From an uncultured Clostridium sp. (GTDB taxonomy: Bacteria > Bacillota > Clostridia > TANB77 > CAG-508): 64,000 nt of DNA. The notes under the pieces are model-generated. The model searched no databases and was not told the origin of the DNA. It saw only the letters and a list, made by a program, of their open reading frames with translations. Positions 9,371 to 19,321 of this stretch are shown piece after piece. The DNA lies in contig CANOVB010000004.1 in the NCBI GenBank assembly GCA_947570695.1, positions 1 through 64,000 on the forward strand, read 5' to 3'. Made by a program: the position numbers and the translations under genes. The first letter of the stretch is position 1; every line of letters starts with the position of its first letter.

Positions 9371-11398
9371 TTAATTAAAAAGAGTTCTAATTTTTTTAAT
9401 TAGATAATGACTTCCTCCTAAATCTCTTGCATCTTCTAACATACTTATTATAACATATTGTTTATCTGTATTTTCATCTACTGTTACCATATTAAACCAG
9501 CCTAAAGTTTCAGCTGTTTCATCTTTTGAAGCTTTTAATTCTGCTGTTCCAGTTTTTCCTGCTAGAGTAATTCCATTTATTCTCATGTCTGTTGCTGTTC
9601 CTTCTGGATTCTCTATTACTTGTATTAAATCTTCTTTTATAATATTTGCAGCTTCTTTAGAAAAAGCATTTTCTTTTAAATAATCTACTTTCTTATTTCC
9701 ACTATATTCTATATAAGGCTTTACCATATTTCCATCATTTACAAAACTTGAATATATACTTGCCATATGCACAGGATTTATTAATATTTCACCTTGTCCA
9801 TATCCACTATCTGCTAAGCCTATTTCTGATTTTATTTCTCCACTATTTGATATTTTAGATGTAGATAAACCTAAATTCAAATTTAAATTTTCTTCAAATC
9901 CTATTTTCTTTAAATTTTCTATAAAAGTCTCTTTTCCAATCTTTAAAGCAGCTTGTGCAAAAAATATATTATCTGAATGTATTAATGCATTTTTAATATT
10001 TTTACTTCCATTATATGCTGTAAGTGTTGTTATTTTATAATCTCCCCAGCTTGAATTTTTTTGCCAAGCTAATCCTTCATAACTAAAGCTATCATCTTCT
10101 GATAATTTCCCACTTGAAAGTCCAATAGCTGCTGTTATTGGTTTAAATGTAGAACCAGGGCACCAATTTTTAGCATATCTTATATACATTGGATTTCTTT
10201 CATCTTCTTTTATAGAATTCCATTTTTGTGTTCCCATTCCATATATAAAATCATTATTATCATAAGAAGGTGTACTAACTAATGCTAAAAGTTCTCCTGT
10301 TTTAGGATTCATTACAACAAAAAAGCCTTTATTCTCTTTCATTTCATTATATATTCTTTGTTGCAATGTTGCATCTATTGTAAGCATAATACTTTCACCA
10401 TTTTGAACTTCTTTTTTGGCTATTGATTTTTTATATCCGCCAGTTTCTGTAAATATTTTGATTTCTTTGCCATCTATTCCTCTTAGTCTATTTTCATATT
10501 GTTTTTCAAATCCTGCTTTTCCTATTATACTATTTTGATTATACCCTTTATCTGGATTTTTTTCTAAATCTTCAGCTGTTACACTTTGAATATATCCTAT
10601 CAAATGAGATGCTGCCTCTCCTAAGGGATATACTCTATCTCTAATAGTTGATATTTTTATTCCTTTAATAGTTAATAATTCATCTTTTAAGCCTTGATTT
10701 TCTTTTGATATTTTTTTAATAGGAACAAAAGTATCATCTTTTACATATGATGCATTTAATAACTTATTTATACTTTCTACAGATACATCTAAAAGATCTG
10801 ATATTTTTTGAATATCCTCTTCTGGATTTTCATTCATTTTACCTGGCACAAGACCTACTGATGATACATCTCCCCATGTTGCTAAAGTGAAGCCATTTCT
10901 ATCTATAATTTCTCCTCTTCTTGAATCTGTTGTTTCAATCTTTATCCTATCTGTATCATCTAATTCTGGATATATAAAATTTGAATTCCACTCAATATTA
11001 TACTTTTTAGCTTCTTTATTTTTTACAAGTTTTACATTTGAATAAAACTTTAGTTCCCCTGCAACTGTATTCATTGAAACATCATAATCTATTTTATAAG
11101 ATTTATTCTCTTGTTTTTCCTTAGATTTTATTTCTAATTTATAATCAGACATTGATATTCCTTCATATATATTTTTATTTCTAGAAATAAAATCTTCTTC
11201 TGAAATTCTTTCTTTACTACTCTCTGAAATCAAATTATACATTGATGAATAATCAGCATTTTGTAAAAATGATACATATTCATTTAAAGTTTCTTCTGGA
11301 GTATATTTTTTTATTTTTGTTACTGTAAAAACAATAGTTCCTACTACAAGTGCCATTAATACTATTATACTAACAACAATACTAATCTTTCTATTCAT
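9371..11398 (-). CDS. Class B penicillin-binding protein with MecA-type N-terminal domain
   Basis: D,D-transpeptidase cross-linking peptidoglycan. An N-terminal membrane anchor (residues 5-28) is followed by an NTF2-like MecA_N domain (about 32-150), a PBP dimer domain (about 155-320) and the transpeptidase domain. The catalytic motifs are all present: STFK (in CPGSTFKP), SDN (in HSDNIFF) and KTGT (in LAGKTGTAEL). The 675-residue length fits the PBP2a/PBP3 subclass. GGAGGG lies 11 bases before the ATG. The MecA_N domain does not by itself mean beta-lactam resistance; many Clostridia carry such PBPs. Confidence 0.92.
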   Translation of the reverse strand: MNRKISIVVSIIVLMALVVGTIVFTVTKIKKYTPEETLNEYVSFLQNADYSSMYNLISESSKERISEEDFISRNKNIYEGISMSDYKLEIKSKEKQENKSYKIDYDVSMNTVAGELKFYSNVKLVKNKEAKKYNIEWNSNFIYPELDDTDRIKIETTDSRRGEIIDRNGFTLATWGDVSSVGLVPGKMNENPEEDIQKISDLLDVSVESINKLLNASYVKDDTFVPIKKISKENQGLKDELLTIKGIKISTIRDRVYPLGEAASHLIGYIQSVTAEDLEKNPDKGYNQNSIIGKAGFEKQYENRLRGIDGKEIKIFTETGGYKKSIAKKEVQNGESIMLTIDATLQQRIYNEMKENKGFFVVMNPKTGELLALVSTPSYDNNDFIYGMGTQKWNSIKEDERNPMYIRYAKNWCPGSTFKPITAAIGLSSGKLSEDDSFSYEGLAWQKNSSWGDYKITTLTAYNGSKNIKNALIHSDNIFFAQAALKIGKETFIENLKKIGFEENLNLNLGLSTSKISNSGEIKSEIGLADSGYGQGEILINPVHMASIYSSFVNDGNMVKPYIEYSGNKKVDYLKENAFSKEAANIIKEDLIQVIENPEGTATDMRINGITLAGKTGTAELKASKDETAETLGWFNMVTVDENTDKQYVIISMLEDARDLGGSHYLIKKIRTLFN

Positions 11399-11438
11399 TT
11401 TTTAATATCCCTCCTATCCCTTTGGGGCATCTATTTAT

Positions 11439-12053
11439 TTATAAACTATAAATAAGTTCTCTTACTTTCTTCATATTTATAAGTATTTGTCTTTCAAAAT
11501 TTTCCTTTAAATTATATTCTCGAAACAATAATTTTCTAATGTTTTCCTTTTTCTCTTCTGAAAAGCCATTCCACTTTGGTTGTATTTCTTCCATAAGTTC
11601 AATCCATTTTATGTATATATTTTTATTTCTTTTATAATTATTATTACTTCCATTAATCCATTTTTTTACAGTCGTGAATTTTTTGGTATCAACTTTACAT
11701 TCTCCAGTATTTATAAATAAATCTCTTTTTATATCAACTGGAAATAGTGGAAATATTAAACACTGCAGAGGTTTTACTTTATTAATTTTACATTTGAAGC
11801 TTTCTTTATCATTAAATATGCAATTTCTTTTCTCTCCAATTCCTTTTAGTACTATTTCAGGAGGCTCATTTTTTACTTCTTCTGTATAATTTTCTATAAA
11901 TTCGCCTATAGAAATTTTTAAAAATTTACTTATCTCCAAAACATTTACTGGTGTTATTTTTATATCTCCTCTATATTCGCAACATTTCTCACATATAGAA
12001 CAATTTAAATTTACCTTTGATTTTAAATCTAATATTTCTTTCAAATTTTCCAT
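11439..12053 (-). CDS. YkgJ-family cysteine cluster protein
   Basis: A 204-residue cytoplasmic protein with the CxxCxxCC signature (CSICEKCC, about residues 18-25) and a second set of cysteines (RNCIF, FKCKI, PLQCLIFPLF, about residues 78-104). These are typical of the YkgJ/zinc- or iron-chelating cysteine cluster family, whose function is not established. Ribosome site AAAAGGAAA. It lies just upstream of the PBP gene on the same strand (41 bases), so it may share its transcript. Confidence 0.8.
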   Translation of the reverse strand: MENLKEILDLKSKVNLNCSICEKCCEYRGDIKITPVNVLEISKFLKISIGEFIENYTEEVKNEPPEIVLKGIGEKRNCIFNDKESFKCKINKVKPLQCLIFPLFPVDIKRDLFINTGECKVDTKKFTTVKKWINGSNNNYKRNKNIYIKWIELMEEIQPKWNGFSEEKKENIRKLLFREYNLKENFERQILINMKKVRELIYSL

Positions 12054-12124
12054 TTTTAATTTCCTTTTGACTTATAGCCTTATTATACATCAAAACTTTA
12101 TTTTTTCAAATACTTTTTATTTAA

Positions 12125-12190
12125 GAACAAAAGATGGTATTATGATAATTGTAAAATATAAAACTAGTTGTAAATAATCTTGGCTTTGCA
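12125..12190. repeat. Dispersed ~65-bp AT-rich repeat, copy C
   Basis: Carries the AAGAACAAAAG, ATAATTGTAAAA, AAACT and ATCTTGG blocks in the same order as copies at 19181, 23545, 39651 and 56531. It lies between two co-directional genes. Confidence 0.5.
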
Positions 12191-12224
12191 AATCAAAAAA
12201 ATTCCTCACCATTTGTGAGGAATC

Positions 12225-12866
12225 CTATACATCTTTTTTATTTGCAAATATACTATCTATATATTCATCTGGATAATGTTCATCTAAAAATACATCTATC
12301 CTATTTTTAGGTGGTATATCATTTTTTCTTTCAGTTTGTCTGTATGTTGCAATCCACGAAATTAACACATCAAAAACTATAAATATTACCATTATTGCAG
12401 TAATTGTTTGTACTATATCTTTTTCAGAATGTTCCCTTAATTTATCTATAAGGGGATATATGAATTTAGCATATAATACTCCTCCAATTCCCCAATATGT
12501 ACAATGTAATAAACTTGTTCTTCCATTTAAATTAAATCTTAAATACGAATAATCCCATGATATTGTTCCAAATACTTTTTCTTGAATATATGAAAATAAA
12601 TATTCGGTTAATCCGCCTAATACCATTGTAATTAAATAAATTTTAACCTTATTTTCTGTTTTTATATTTTTTAAAATAAGATAATAAATAACTATTCCAG
12701 CTCCATATACTGGTATAAATGGACCATATAATAACCCTTGTCTAGTTTCAAAATATCCTTTTTGAAATAGCACTACTATCATTTCAAAAATATGCCCTAT
12801 AACACTTCCCAATATAAATAGCCAAAATAATACTATTAGTTCTTCTAATACTTTTTCTTTTTTCAT
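12225..12866 (-). CDS. Putative ABC-transporter type IV membrane protein (CmpB-like)
   Basis: A 213-residue integral membrane protein with about five or six hydrophobic segments. The stretch GLLYGPFIPVYGAG and the later LHCTYWGIGGVLYAKFIYP match the PF06541 (ABC_trans_CmpB) family; its substrate is unknown. The start is supported by an A-rich weak ribosome region only. It stands alone; an inverted repeat TTTCTTAC-N6-GTAAGAAA at about 12977-13002 upstream could be an operator. Confidence 0.75.
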   Translation of the reverse strand: MKKEKVLEELIVLFWLFILGSVIGHIFEMIVVLFQKGYFETRQGLLYGPFIPVYGAGIVIYYLILKNIKTENKVKIYLITMVLGGLTEYLFSYIQEKVFGTISWDYSYLRFNLNGRTSLLHCTYWGIGGVLYAKFIYPLIDKLREHSEKDIVQTITAIMVIFIVFDVLISWIATYRQTERKNDIPPKNRIDVFLDEHYPDEYIDSIFANKKDV

Positions 12867-13086
12867 TTAATACCCCATATATTTTTCGTCATTCAGCTTC
12901 ATATTGATATTAACTCATATACTTTTTTTTATATTATATATTGTACTTATATTTTTTAGTATTGATAAGCCTTACATTTTTCTTACAGTTTTGTAAGAAA
13001 AGTGATTAAAAGTTACTTTTTTATTATAGCATAAAAAAATTTTTTATTCAAATTTCTTAACTAAATCTTAATATTTTATGCTTAAA

Positions 13087-13122
13087 AAAACTCAAATTGT
13101 TTTTCTAACAATTTGAGTTTTT
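13087..13122 (-). terminator. Terminator of the nrd operon
   Basis: Stem AAACTCAAATTGT/ACAATTTGAGTTT with an 8-base loop and A/T runs on both sides, directly beyond the nrdG stop. Confidence 0.85.
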
Positions 13123-13126
13123 ACTA

Positions 13127-13618
13127 CTATTCTATTGTACAAACTTTATGTTCTTTTAAACTTTTTGGAACATCTATTACTCTTTGATTTGCTGAGCCTT
13201 TCCATTTTAATGTAGGATTTCTTTGTGCCTCTTCATATCTTCCATCAACTAAAACATCTATATAATTCATAGCTTCTTTATCTTTTAAATCTTGATCAAA
13301 TGAAAATCCTGACCAAACCCAAACATTTTTATCTGGTAATTTGTCTTTAAAAGTTTTTACAAGTTTAGTTGTTCCTTCTAAGTTATTAGGATGTAGTGGC
13401 TCACCACCTAGTACTGATAATCCTTTTACATTTTCATCTTCACACAATTTAATTATTTTATCTATAGTCTCATCTGTAAATTCTTGCCCCCCGTTAAAAT
13501 CATGCGTTTCTGGATTAAAACATTGTTTGCAGTTAAAAGTACATCCTTGCATAAATACTGAAACTCTTACTCCCGGTCCATTTGAAATGTCCATTTTTCT
13601 TATTTTATTGTATCTCAT
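13127..13618 (-). CDS. nrdG: Anaerobic ribonucleotide reductase activating protein
   Basis: Radical SAM enzyme that puts the glycyl radical on NrdD. The CxxxCxxC cluster is present (GCTFNCKQC, about residues 25-33), with GGEPL and the small-NrdG length of 163 residues. I start it at ATG 13618, which has AGGAG 8 bases upstream; an ATG 54 bases earlier lacks one. It follows nrdD by 61 bases in an operon. Confidence 0.93.
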   Translation of the reverse strand: MRYNKIRKMDISNGPGVRVSVFMQGCTFNCKQCFNPETHDFNGGQEFTDETIDKIIKLCEDENVKGLSVLGGEPLHPNNLEGTTKLVKTFKDKLPDKNVWVWSGFSFDQDLKDKEAMNYIDVLVDGRYEEAQRNPTLKWKGSANQRVIDVPKSLKEHKVCTIE

Positions 13619-13679
13619 CGTAAATTCTCCTATTATTGTTAATCTTTTATCACTTATATTATTTATTGTCAAACTTTAA

Positions 13680-15836
13680 TTATGCATCTTTATTATCAAG
13701 ATGTAAAACTCTTTCTTTTATTTCTTGAGTTCTTCCTTTGTTCCAGAAATTACTTCCTATATAACCACATGTTCTTCTTGCTACATTTAATGTATTATGG
13801 TCTCTATTTCCACAGTTTGGACAATACCATTCTAAATCTTCATCTATTAAGATTTCTCCATCAAATCCACATTTTTGGCAATAATCTGATTTTGTATTTA
13901 ATTCTGCATACATTATATTATCATATATAAATTTAATTATTTGTAATACAGATTCTATATTATTTTGTAAATTTGGTGTTTCTACATAAGATATAGCTCC
14001 ACCTGGACTTAATCTTTGGAATTCACTTTCTAGTTTTAATTTAGAAAATGCATCTATATCTTCAAATACTGGAACATGATATGAATTTGTTATATAATCT
14101 CTATCTGTTATTCCTTCTACTACTCCAAATCTATCTTTTAAACATTTAGCAAATTTATATGTTGTAGATTCAATAGGTGTTCCATAAACACTATAATCAA
14201 TATTTTCTTTTTCTTTCCATTCTTTACATTTATCATTAAGTTTTTGCATTACTTCTAAGCCAAATTCTTTTCCTTTTCCATTATCAGTGTGACTTTTTCC
14301 TGTCATATATTTAACACACTCATACAATCCTGCATATCCAAGAGATATTGTTGAATATCCATTGTGTAATAAATCGTGTATACTTTCTCCTTTTTCAAGT
14401 CTTGCTAATGCTCCATGTTGCCATAATATTGGAGCTACATCGCTTGTTGCCTTGCTTAATCTTTGATGTCTAAGTTGTAAAGCTCTATGACATAATTCAA
14501 GTCTTTCCTCATATACTTTCCAGAATAAATCTAAATCTTTTCCAGATGATAATGCAACATCAACTAAATTTATTGTTACAACACCTTGGTTAAATCTTCC
14601 ATAATATTTTGGTTTATTTGTTTTGGGATCTACATAAGGGGTTAAGAATGAACGGCATCCCATACAAGGATAACAATTTCCATTTCCATTACTATCAATT
14701 TTATATTCAAGCATTTTCTTTTCTGATATATAATCTGGCACTAATCTCTTAGCTGTACATTTAGCTGCAAGTTCTGTTAAATACCAATATTTACTTTTTT
14801 CTTTAATATTATCTTCTTCAAGTACATATAGTAATTTAGGAAAAGCTGGTGTTACTGGTACACCCTTTTCATTTTTAAAACCAACCATTCTTTGTTTTAA
14901 AAATTCTTCTATTATTAATGCAAGTTCTTTTTTATATTCTTTTGTTTCACCTAAATACATGCATACTGATAAAAATGGTGCTTGTCCATTTGTATTTGTC
15001 ATTGAATTTACTTGGTAATTGAAAGTTTGTACTCCATCTTCAATTTCTTTTTTAGTATCTTGATCTGCAAATTTTTCTGCTGTTTTTTCATCAAGTCCTC
15101 TTTTTAAATATCTTTCTTTATATTTATTAAAACTATCCCTAACAAATGGAGCTAAATGACTTAATGTTACTGTTGCTCCACCATAGCTTGAAGATGTTAC
15201 AGCAAGTATTATTTGTGTTGCTATTGTAGCAGCTGTAATAAATCTGTGAGGTTTTTCAATCATTACACCATTTATTATTGTCCCATTTTGTAGCATATCT
15301 TCTAAGTTTATTAATTCACAGTTGTGTAATGCATTTTGTGCAAAATAATCTGCATCGTGAAAATGTATAATTCCTTGATCATGTGCTTTTACAATATCTT
15401 CTGGTAATAAAAATCTTCTAGTAATATCTGTACTTGTAATTCCAGCTAAATAATCTCTTTGAGTTGTTACTACTTTAGCATTTTTATTAGAGTTTTCATT
15501 ATTCCAATATTCACTTTCACCTTCTATTAATTCTTTAATAGATTGATCTGTTGTATTTGCTTTTCTTACTAATTCCCTTGTATATCTGTAAGTAATATAC
15601 TTCTTAGCTAAAGCATATTTTTCAAATTCCATTAATTTTTCTTCTATAATATCTTGAATATCTTCAACTAATATTCTTGGTTTACCTAATTCTTCTATAT
15701 ACTTTATTATTTCTTCAATTTTCTCTTTTGATACTTTTTCTCTTCCTCTAACTTCATTATTTGCTTTTTGAACAGCAACTCTTATTTTCTCTGGATTGTA
15801 ATCTACTATTGATCCATCTCTTTTTATAATTTTCAT
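13680..15836 (-). CDS. nrdD: Anaerobic (class III) ribonucleoside-triphosphate reductase
   Basis: Makes dNTPs without oxygen using a glycyl radical. The 718-residue protein has an N-terminal ATP cone (KRDGSIVDYNPEKI, residues 4-17). The expected active-site cysteines are visible in HNCELINL (about 175) and in CYPCMGCRSF (about 395), and a C-terminal zinc ribbon (CQKCGFDG, CPNCGNRD) precedes the glycyl radical motif RRTCGYIGSNFWNKGR. Ribosome site GGGAGGAAAA. It lies 30 bases after the second, broken nrdD-like gene and before nrdG. Confidence 0.95.
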   Translation of the reverse strand: MKIIKRDGSIVDYNPEKIRVAVQKANNEVRGREKVSKEKIEEIIKYIEELGKPRILVEDIQDIIEEKLMEFEKYALAKKYITYRYTRELVRKANTTDQSIKELIEGESEYWNNENSNKNAKVVTTQRDYLAGITSTDITRRFLLPEDIVKAHDQGIIHFHDADYFAQNALHNCELINLEDMLQNGTIINGVMIEKPHRFITAATIATQIILAVTSSSYGGATVTLSHLAPFVRDSFNKYKERYLKRGLDEKTAEKFADQDTKKEIEDGVQTFNYQVNSMTNTNGQAPFLSVCMYLGETKEYKKELALIIEEFLKQRMVGFKNEKGVPVTPAFPKLLYVLEEDNIKEKSKYWYLTELAAKCTAKRLVPDYISEKKMLEYKIDSNGNGNCYPCMGCRSFLTPYVDPKTNKPKYYGRFNQGVVTINLVDVALSSGKDLDLFWKVYEERLELCHRALQLRHQRLSKATSDVAPILWQHGALARLEKGESIHDLLHNGYSTISLGYAGLYECVKYMTGKSHTDNGKGKEFGLEVMQKLNDKCKEWKEKENIDYSVYGTPIESTTYKFAKCLKDRFGVVEGITDRDYITNSYHVPVFEDIDAFSKLKLESEFQRLSPGGAISYVETPNLQNNIESVLQIIKFIYDNIMYAELNTKSDYCQKCGFDGEILIDEDLEWYCPNCGNRDHNTLNVARRTCGYIGSNFWNKGRTQEIKERVLHLDNKDA

Positions 15837-15866
15837 TTTTTCCTCCCAAATTCTTTCTTATAATTT

Positions 15867-18090
15867 TTATCCATTGTATGTTGTGCTTATTATACAGTCT
15901 CCAACTTTTTGAATTAGACTTATATTTTTGCTTCCACACCTCTGGCATTTTGTTATTTCTGTTTCTAAATCTTCATTTCCACAATCTAAACATTTTGTTT
16001 TTATATGATTTATACTACTATATCCCATATTGTATTTGTCCATTAAGTTTACTATATTTTCAATTTTTTGTTCTTCTTTTATTTCATCTCTATTTAGTAA
16101 AAATTCAAATTTATGACCGCCTCTACAAAGTTCATGATAAGGTGCTTCAAGTTTTGCTTTTTCTTCTACTGTGCACTTATGCTCTGCTGGAATATTTATA
16201 CTATTTGTATAATACTCTTTATCTGTTACTCCTAATATTTCACCATATAACAATCTATCTTTTCTTATAAATCTATTGGCTTTTTCTCTTGATGTTGCTA
16301 TTATTGAAAAGTTTAATTTATATTTTTCTGAAAATTCTTCTGCTAGTTCTTTCATTAATGTAACTATTTCTATTCCAAGTTTTCCGAGCTTCTTCAGAAT
16401 TTCCATGATGTTCTCCAATAAGTGCCACTAAGGTTTCTGCTAAACCTATAAATCCAATATTTAATGTTCCATGTTTTATTACATCACCTATAGTATCATA
16501 CATTTTTAAATTTTCACTATTTGTCCAAATTCCTGACATAAGAAGTGGAAACTGTGATATTGTTGCTGTACTTTGAAATTTAAATCTGTCATATAACTGA
16601 AGTGTTGCTATTCCTAAGTAATTTTCTAATTCGTTTTTAAAGGTTTGTATAACTTGAGCTTTATATTTATCTGTCATTTTTTCTTTACTACCAAGTCCAA
16701 GTTCAAAACTTATTCCTAATTTTTCTTGTACTTTTATTGCTGATTCTATAGCTATTCTCGGCAGATCTATTAATATTGAAGCTAAATTTCCTCTTCCTAT
16801 TGAAGTCTTTTCTCCATGTCTATTTTCGAAAATTCTTTTTCTGTCGCCTAATATTGCACATTCATAATACCATCTTTTATTATCGTCAATTTTCCATTTT
16901 TTGTTTTCATTAAAGCTTGCATCTAAATTAACATAGTTTGGAAAAAATCTTTTTGCAGTAACTTTTAATGCTAATTTATATAAATCATAATTTGTATCTT
17001 CTGGATTAAAGTTTATTCCTTTTTTCTTTTTCCAAATTTGTACTGGAAATCTTGGTGTTTCATCATTTCCTATTCCTTCAAAAGTTATATCTAAAATTGC
17101 TTTTATAATACATCTTCCTTCTGGTGAAGTATCTGTTCCATAATTTATAACTGTAAATGCAAACTGCTTTTCTAATGTTTCTGCTACTATATTCATATTT
17201 TGAATATACATTTTTATTGTTCTATATACTCTTTCTACTGTTTTATTTATTGCAATTTGTATATTTTTTGCATTTCCTGACAAATTATCTGTTTCTTTTT
17301 TTACATATTCTTTTGGTTCATATTCTAATAATGAATTTATTTCAGAATTAAATTCTTTTTGATTTTCTAATTCTTCAATAAATGTTTTCCTTACATAAGG
17401 AGCGAAAAAATAATCAAATGCTGGTATTGATTGTCCACCACTAATTTCTTTTTGAATTGCTACCATTGGCATATATATATAATTTATCGCTTCTTCAATA
17501 TTCTTAGGTGGCGCTCCTCCTGAGCTATCAGCTATTTTAATTCCTTTTTCTAATATTTTGTCTAAAGAATTGTGAAAAGAATTTAAAGCTTTAGTTGGGT
17601 AATAATCTTTATCATAAATATATAAATATCCATCTTTATCAGCTTTTCTAACTTCAGGTGATAACAGAAATGCATCTACATAAGGTTTTATTACTTCTGA
17701 TGCAAATTTCATCATCATTATTCTAGGAATATCTGAATTTGTGCTTAATCCTGCTTTATCTAAATCATTATTTTTAGCACTTATTATATCTAAAAAAACT
17801 TCTTGTGTTTTTGATCTTCTTGCTATGTCTCTATTATATCTGTAAGTAATATAGCTTTGTGCAACTTCTTTTCTACTAGAACCCATTAGCTTTTTTTCTA
17901 CTAAATCTTGTATTTCATATACATTTACTTGTTCAACATTTTCTAGTTGCTTTTCAATACTAATTGCCATTTTATTTGCTAAATCTAAATCAATTCCTTC
18001 TGGTGTTTGTATCATAGCTTTTGTTATTGCATTTACTATTCTTTCTTTATTAAATTCAACAACTCTACCATCTCTTTTTATTACTTGCAT
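15867..18090 (-). pseudogene. Second NrdD paralogue, frameshifted, catalytic residues apparently lost
   Basis: Reads as an NrdD of about 740 residues with one extra base in the A4 tract at 16380-16383. Upstream, SEEARK is in frame; downstream LGIEIV resumes one frame over, and both sides match the NrdD family. The ATP cone (KRDGRVVEFNKERI), INYGTDTSPEGR, GRGN and the zinc ribbon (CLDCGNED, CQRCGSKN) are kept. Compared with the intact NrdD beside it, the first cysteine aligns with Ser (ALNSFHNS), the MGCR cysteine with Asp (LGDRKR), and the glycyl motif is replaced by KVGDCIIS with an early stop. Ribosome site AGAGGAAA. It is either decaying, a non-catalytic regulator homologue, or partly an assembly error; the lost residues do not depend on the frameshift. 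Confidence 0.7.
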
Positions 18091-18201
18091 TTATTTCCTC
18101 TTTAATTTGTATTTTAAATTATGCTTATTCTCTATAGTTATCTTACTTTTTTGTCTATCTCGTTTCGATGAGTATATTTTATTGTAATTTCAAAAATAAA
18201 A

Positions 18202-18362
18202 AAGTTGCTACAGCAACTTTTTTATTTTTTTAATAATTATTACAAAGAATACCTTCATTTCATGCGTTTATTTCACTTTATATCATTTATGTTACAAATA
18301 AAACATAATTTCAAAATAGCCAAAATCTAATATTTTATTTTTTTGATGTTGCCATAGCAACA
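18202..18362. promoter_or_regulatory. Two GTTGC-N4-GCAAC palindromes in the divergent nrd/Crp-Fnr intergenic region
   Basis: AAGTTGCTACAGCAACTT at 18202-18219 and TGTTGCCATAGCAACA at 18347-18362 share the half-site GTTGC and a 4-base spacer, the architecture of Crp/Fnr family operators. The spacers differ, so the half-sites are what is conserved. The first is followed by six T and could also fold as a terminator, but no gene ends there. Regulation of either gene by these sites is inferred. The 18091-18479 stretch holds nothing else recognisable. Confidence 0.5.
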
Positions 18363-18479
18363 ATTTGGTGATATACTATCAGTGTCTTAATATTTAAGAA
18401 AGGTTATTAGTTGTTTAACACTACTTTTTACATAAATTTTATTCATTTTTAAGTGTTTTACTTCGTTAAATATATAATT

Positions 18480-19103
18480 ATGAGAAAAAATTTAGATATA
18501 AAAGCTTTTACTACTAAATTACAAGCTAACTGTAAACTTGTTGAAGTTAAAGAATTTCAAGAAGATGAAATTATAACTACTTTTTTAATGAGAAGAAATC
18601 AATTTTGTATCTTACTTGAAGGTGAAGCTCAGCTTATAACTTATGATAAAAATGGAAACAAAAAAATTCTATATTACTATAAACCTAATGATATTTTTGG
18701 TGAAGCTTTATTCAAGATATCTATGGATAGAGAATTATTTGTTTTAGCTAAAAAGAAATCTAAAGTTCTATTTTATCCTTATGATATCGCAGAACTTTGT
18801 ACAGAAAACTGTTTATATCATATTGATATTTTAAGGAATCTTCCTGATCTTATTTTAAATAGTATTGCAGAACAAAACTTTAGAATGATTTTACTTACTA
18901 CTAAAAGCGTTAGAGAAAAACTTTTAACATATTTCAATTCTCTTGCTTCTGAAAATAATAGTAAAACATTTGAATTACCTTTTTCTTTAACAGATTTATC
19001 AGATTATTTAATGATTGAAAGAACAGCAATGATGAGAGAATTTAAAAGGTTAAAAGACGAGAATATTATAAAAAAATCTAAAAATAAAATAACTTTAATC
19101 TAA
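18480..19103 (+). CDS. Crp/Fnr-family transcriptional regulator
   Basis: A 207-residue protein with an N-terminal cyclic-nucleotide-binding-type beta barrel (LLEGEAQLITYDKNGNKK, DIFGEALF) and a C-terminal winged helix (LSDYLMIERTAMMREFKRLK). No N-terminal Fnr iron-sulphur cysteine set is seen, so the signal is unknown. No good ribosome site is present; a GTG at 18453 in frame is the alternative start. It is divergent from the nrd operon, separated by two palindromes that may be its sites. Confidence 0.8.
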   Translation: MRKNLDIKAFTTKLQANCKLVEVKEFQEDEIITTFLMRRNQFCILLEGEAQLITYDKNGNKKILYYYKPNDIFGEALFKISMDRELFVLAKKKSKVLFYPYDIAELCTENCLYHIDILRNLPDLILNSIAEQNFRMILLTTKSVREKLLTYFNSLASENNSKTFELPFSLTDLSDYLMIERTAMMREFKRLKDENIIKKSKNKITLI

Positions 19104-19147
19104 ATAACTTTAAATTGTTTATTAAAAATTAGCGTAAACTTTTCTTT

Positions 19148-19240
19148 AGTAGGAACTGCAGAGAAATTTCCTATTATATAACAATAGCGGACAATTATAA
19201 TATGTAAAAGACAGATTTTACTCAATCGTCCTCGTTTTTT
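19148..19240. repeat. Palindrome plus dispersed ~65-bp repeat, copy B
   Basis: 19148-19184 carries GAAATTTCCTATTATATAACAA, also found in the palindrome at 39766-39805. 19187-19240 forms a nested hairpin: outer CGGAC/GTCCTCG, inner GTAAAA/TTTTAC, then a T-run. It lies between convergent genes (Crp/Fnr gene and pentapeptide gene), so it may act as a bidirectional terminator. Confidence 0.5.
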
Positions 19241-19321
19241 CATTTTTACATCCTTGATTTTAATGCAGTTTTATTTTTATTATTAAACAAAATTAAAGAA
19301 TAATTTTATGATAATATAAAA

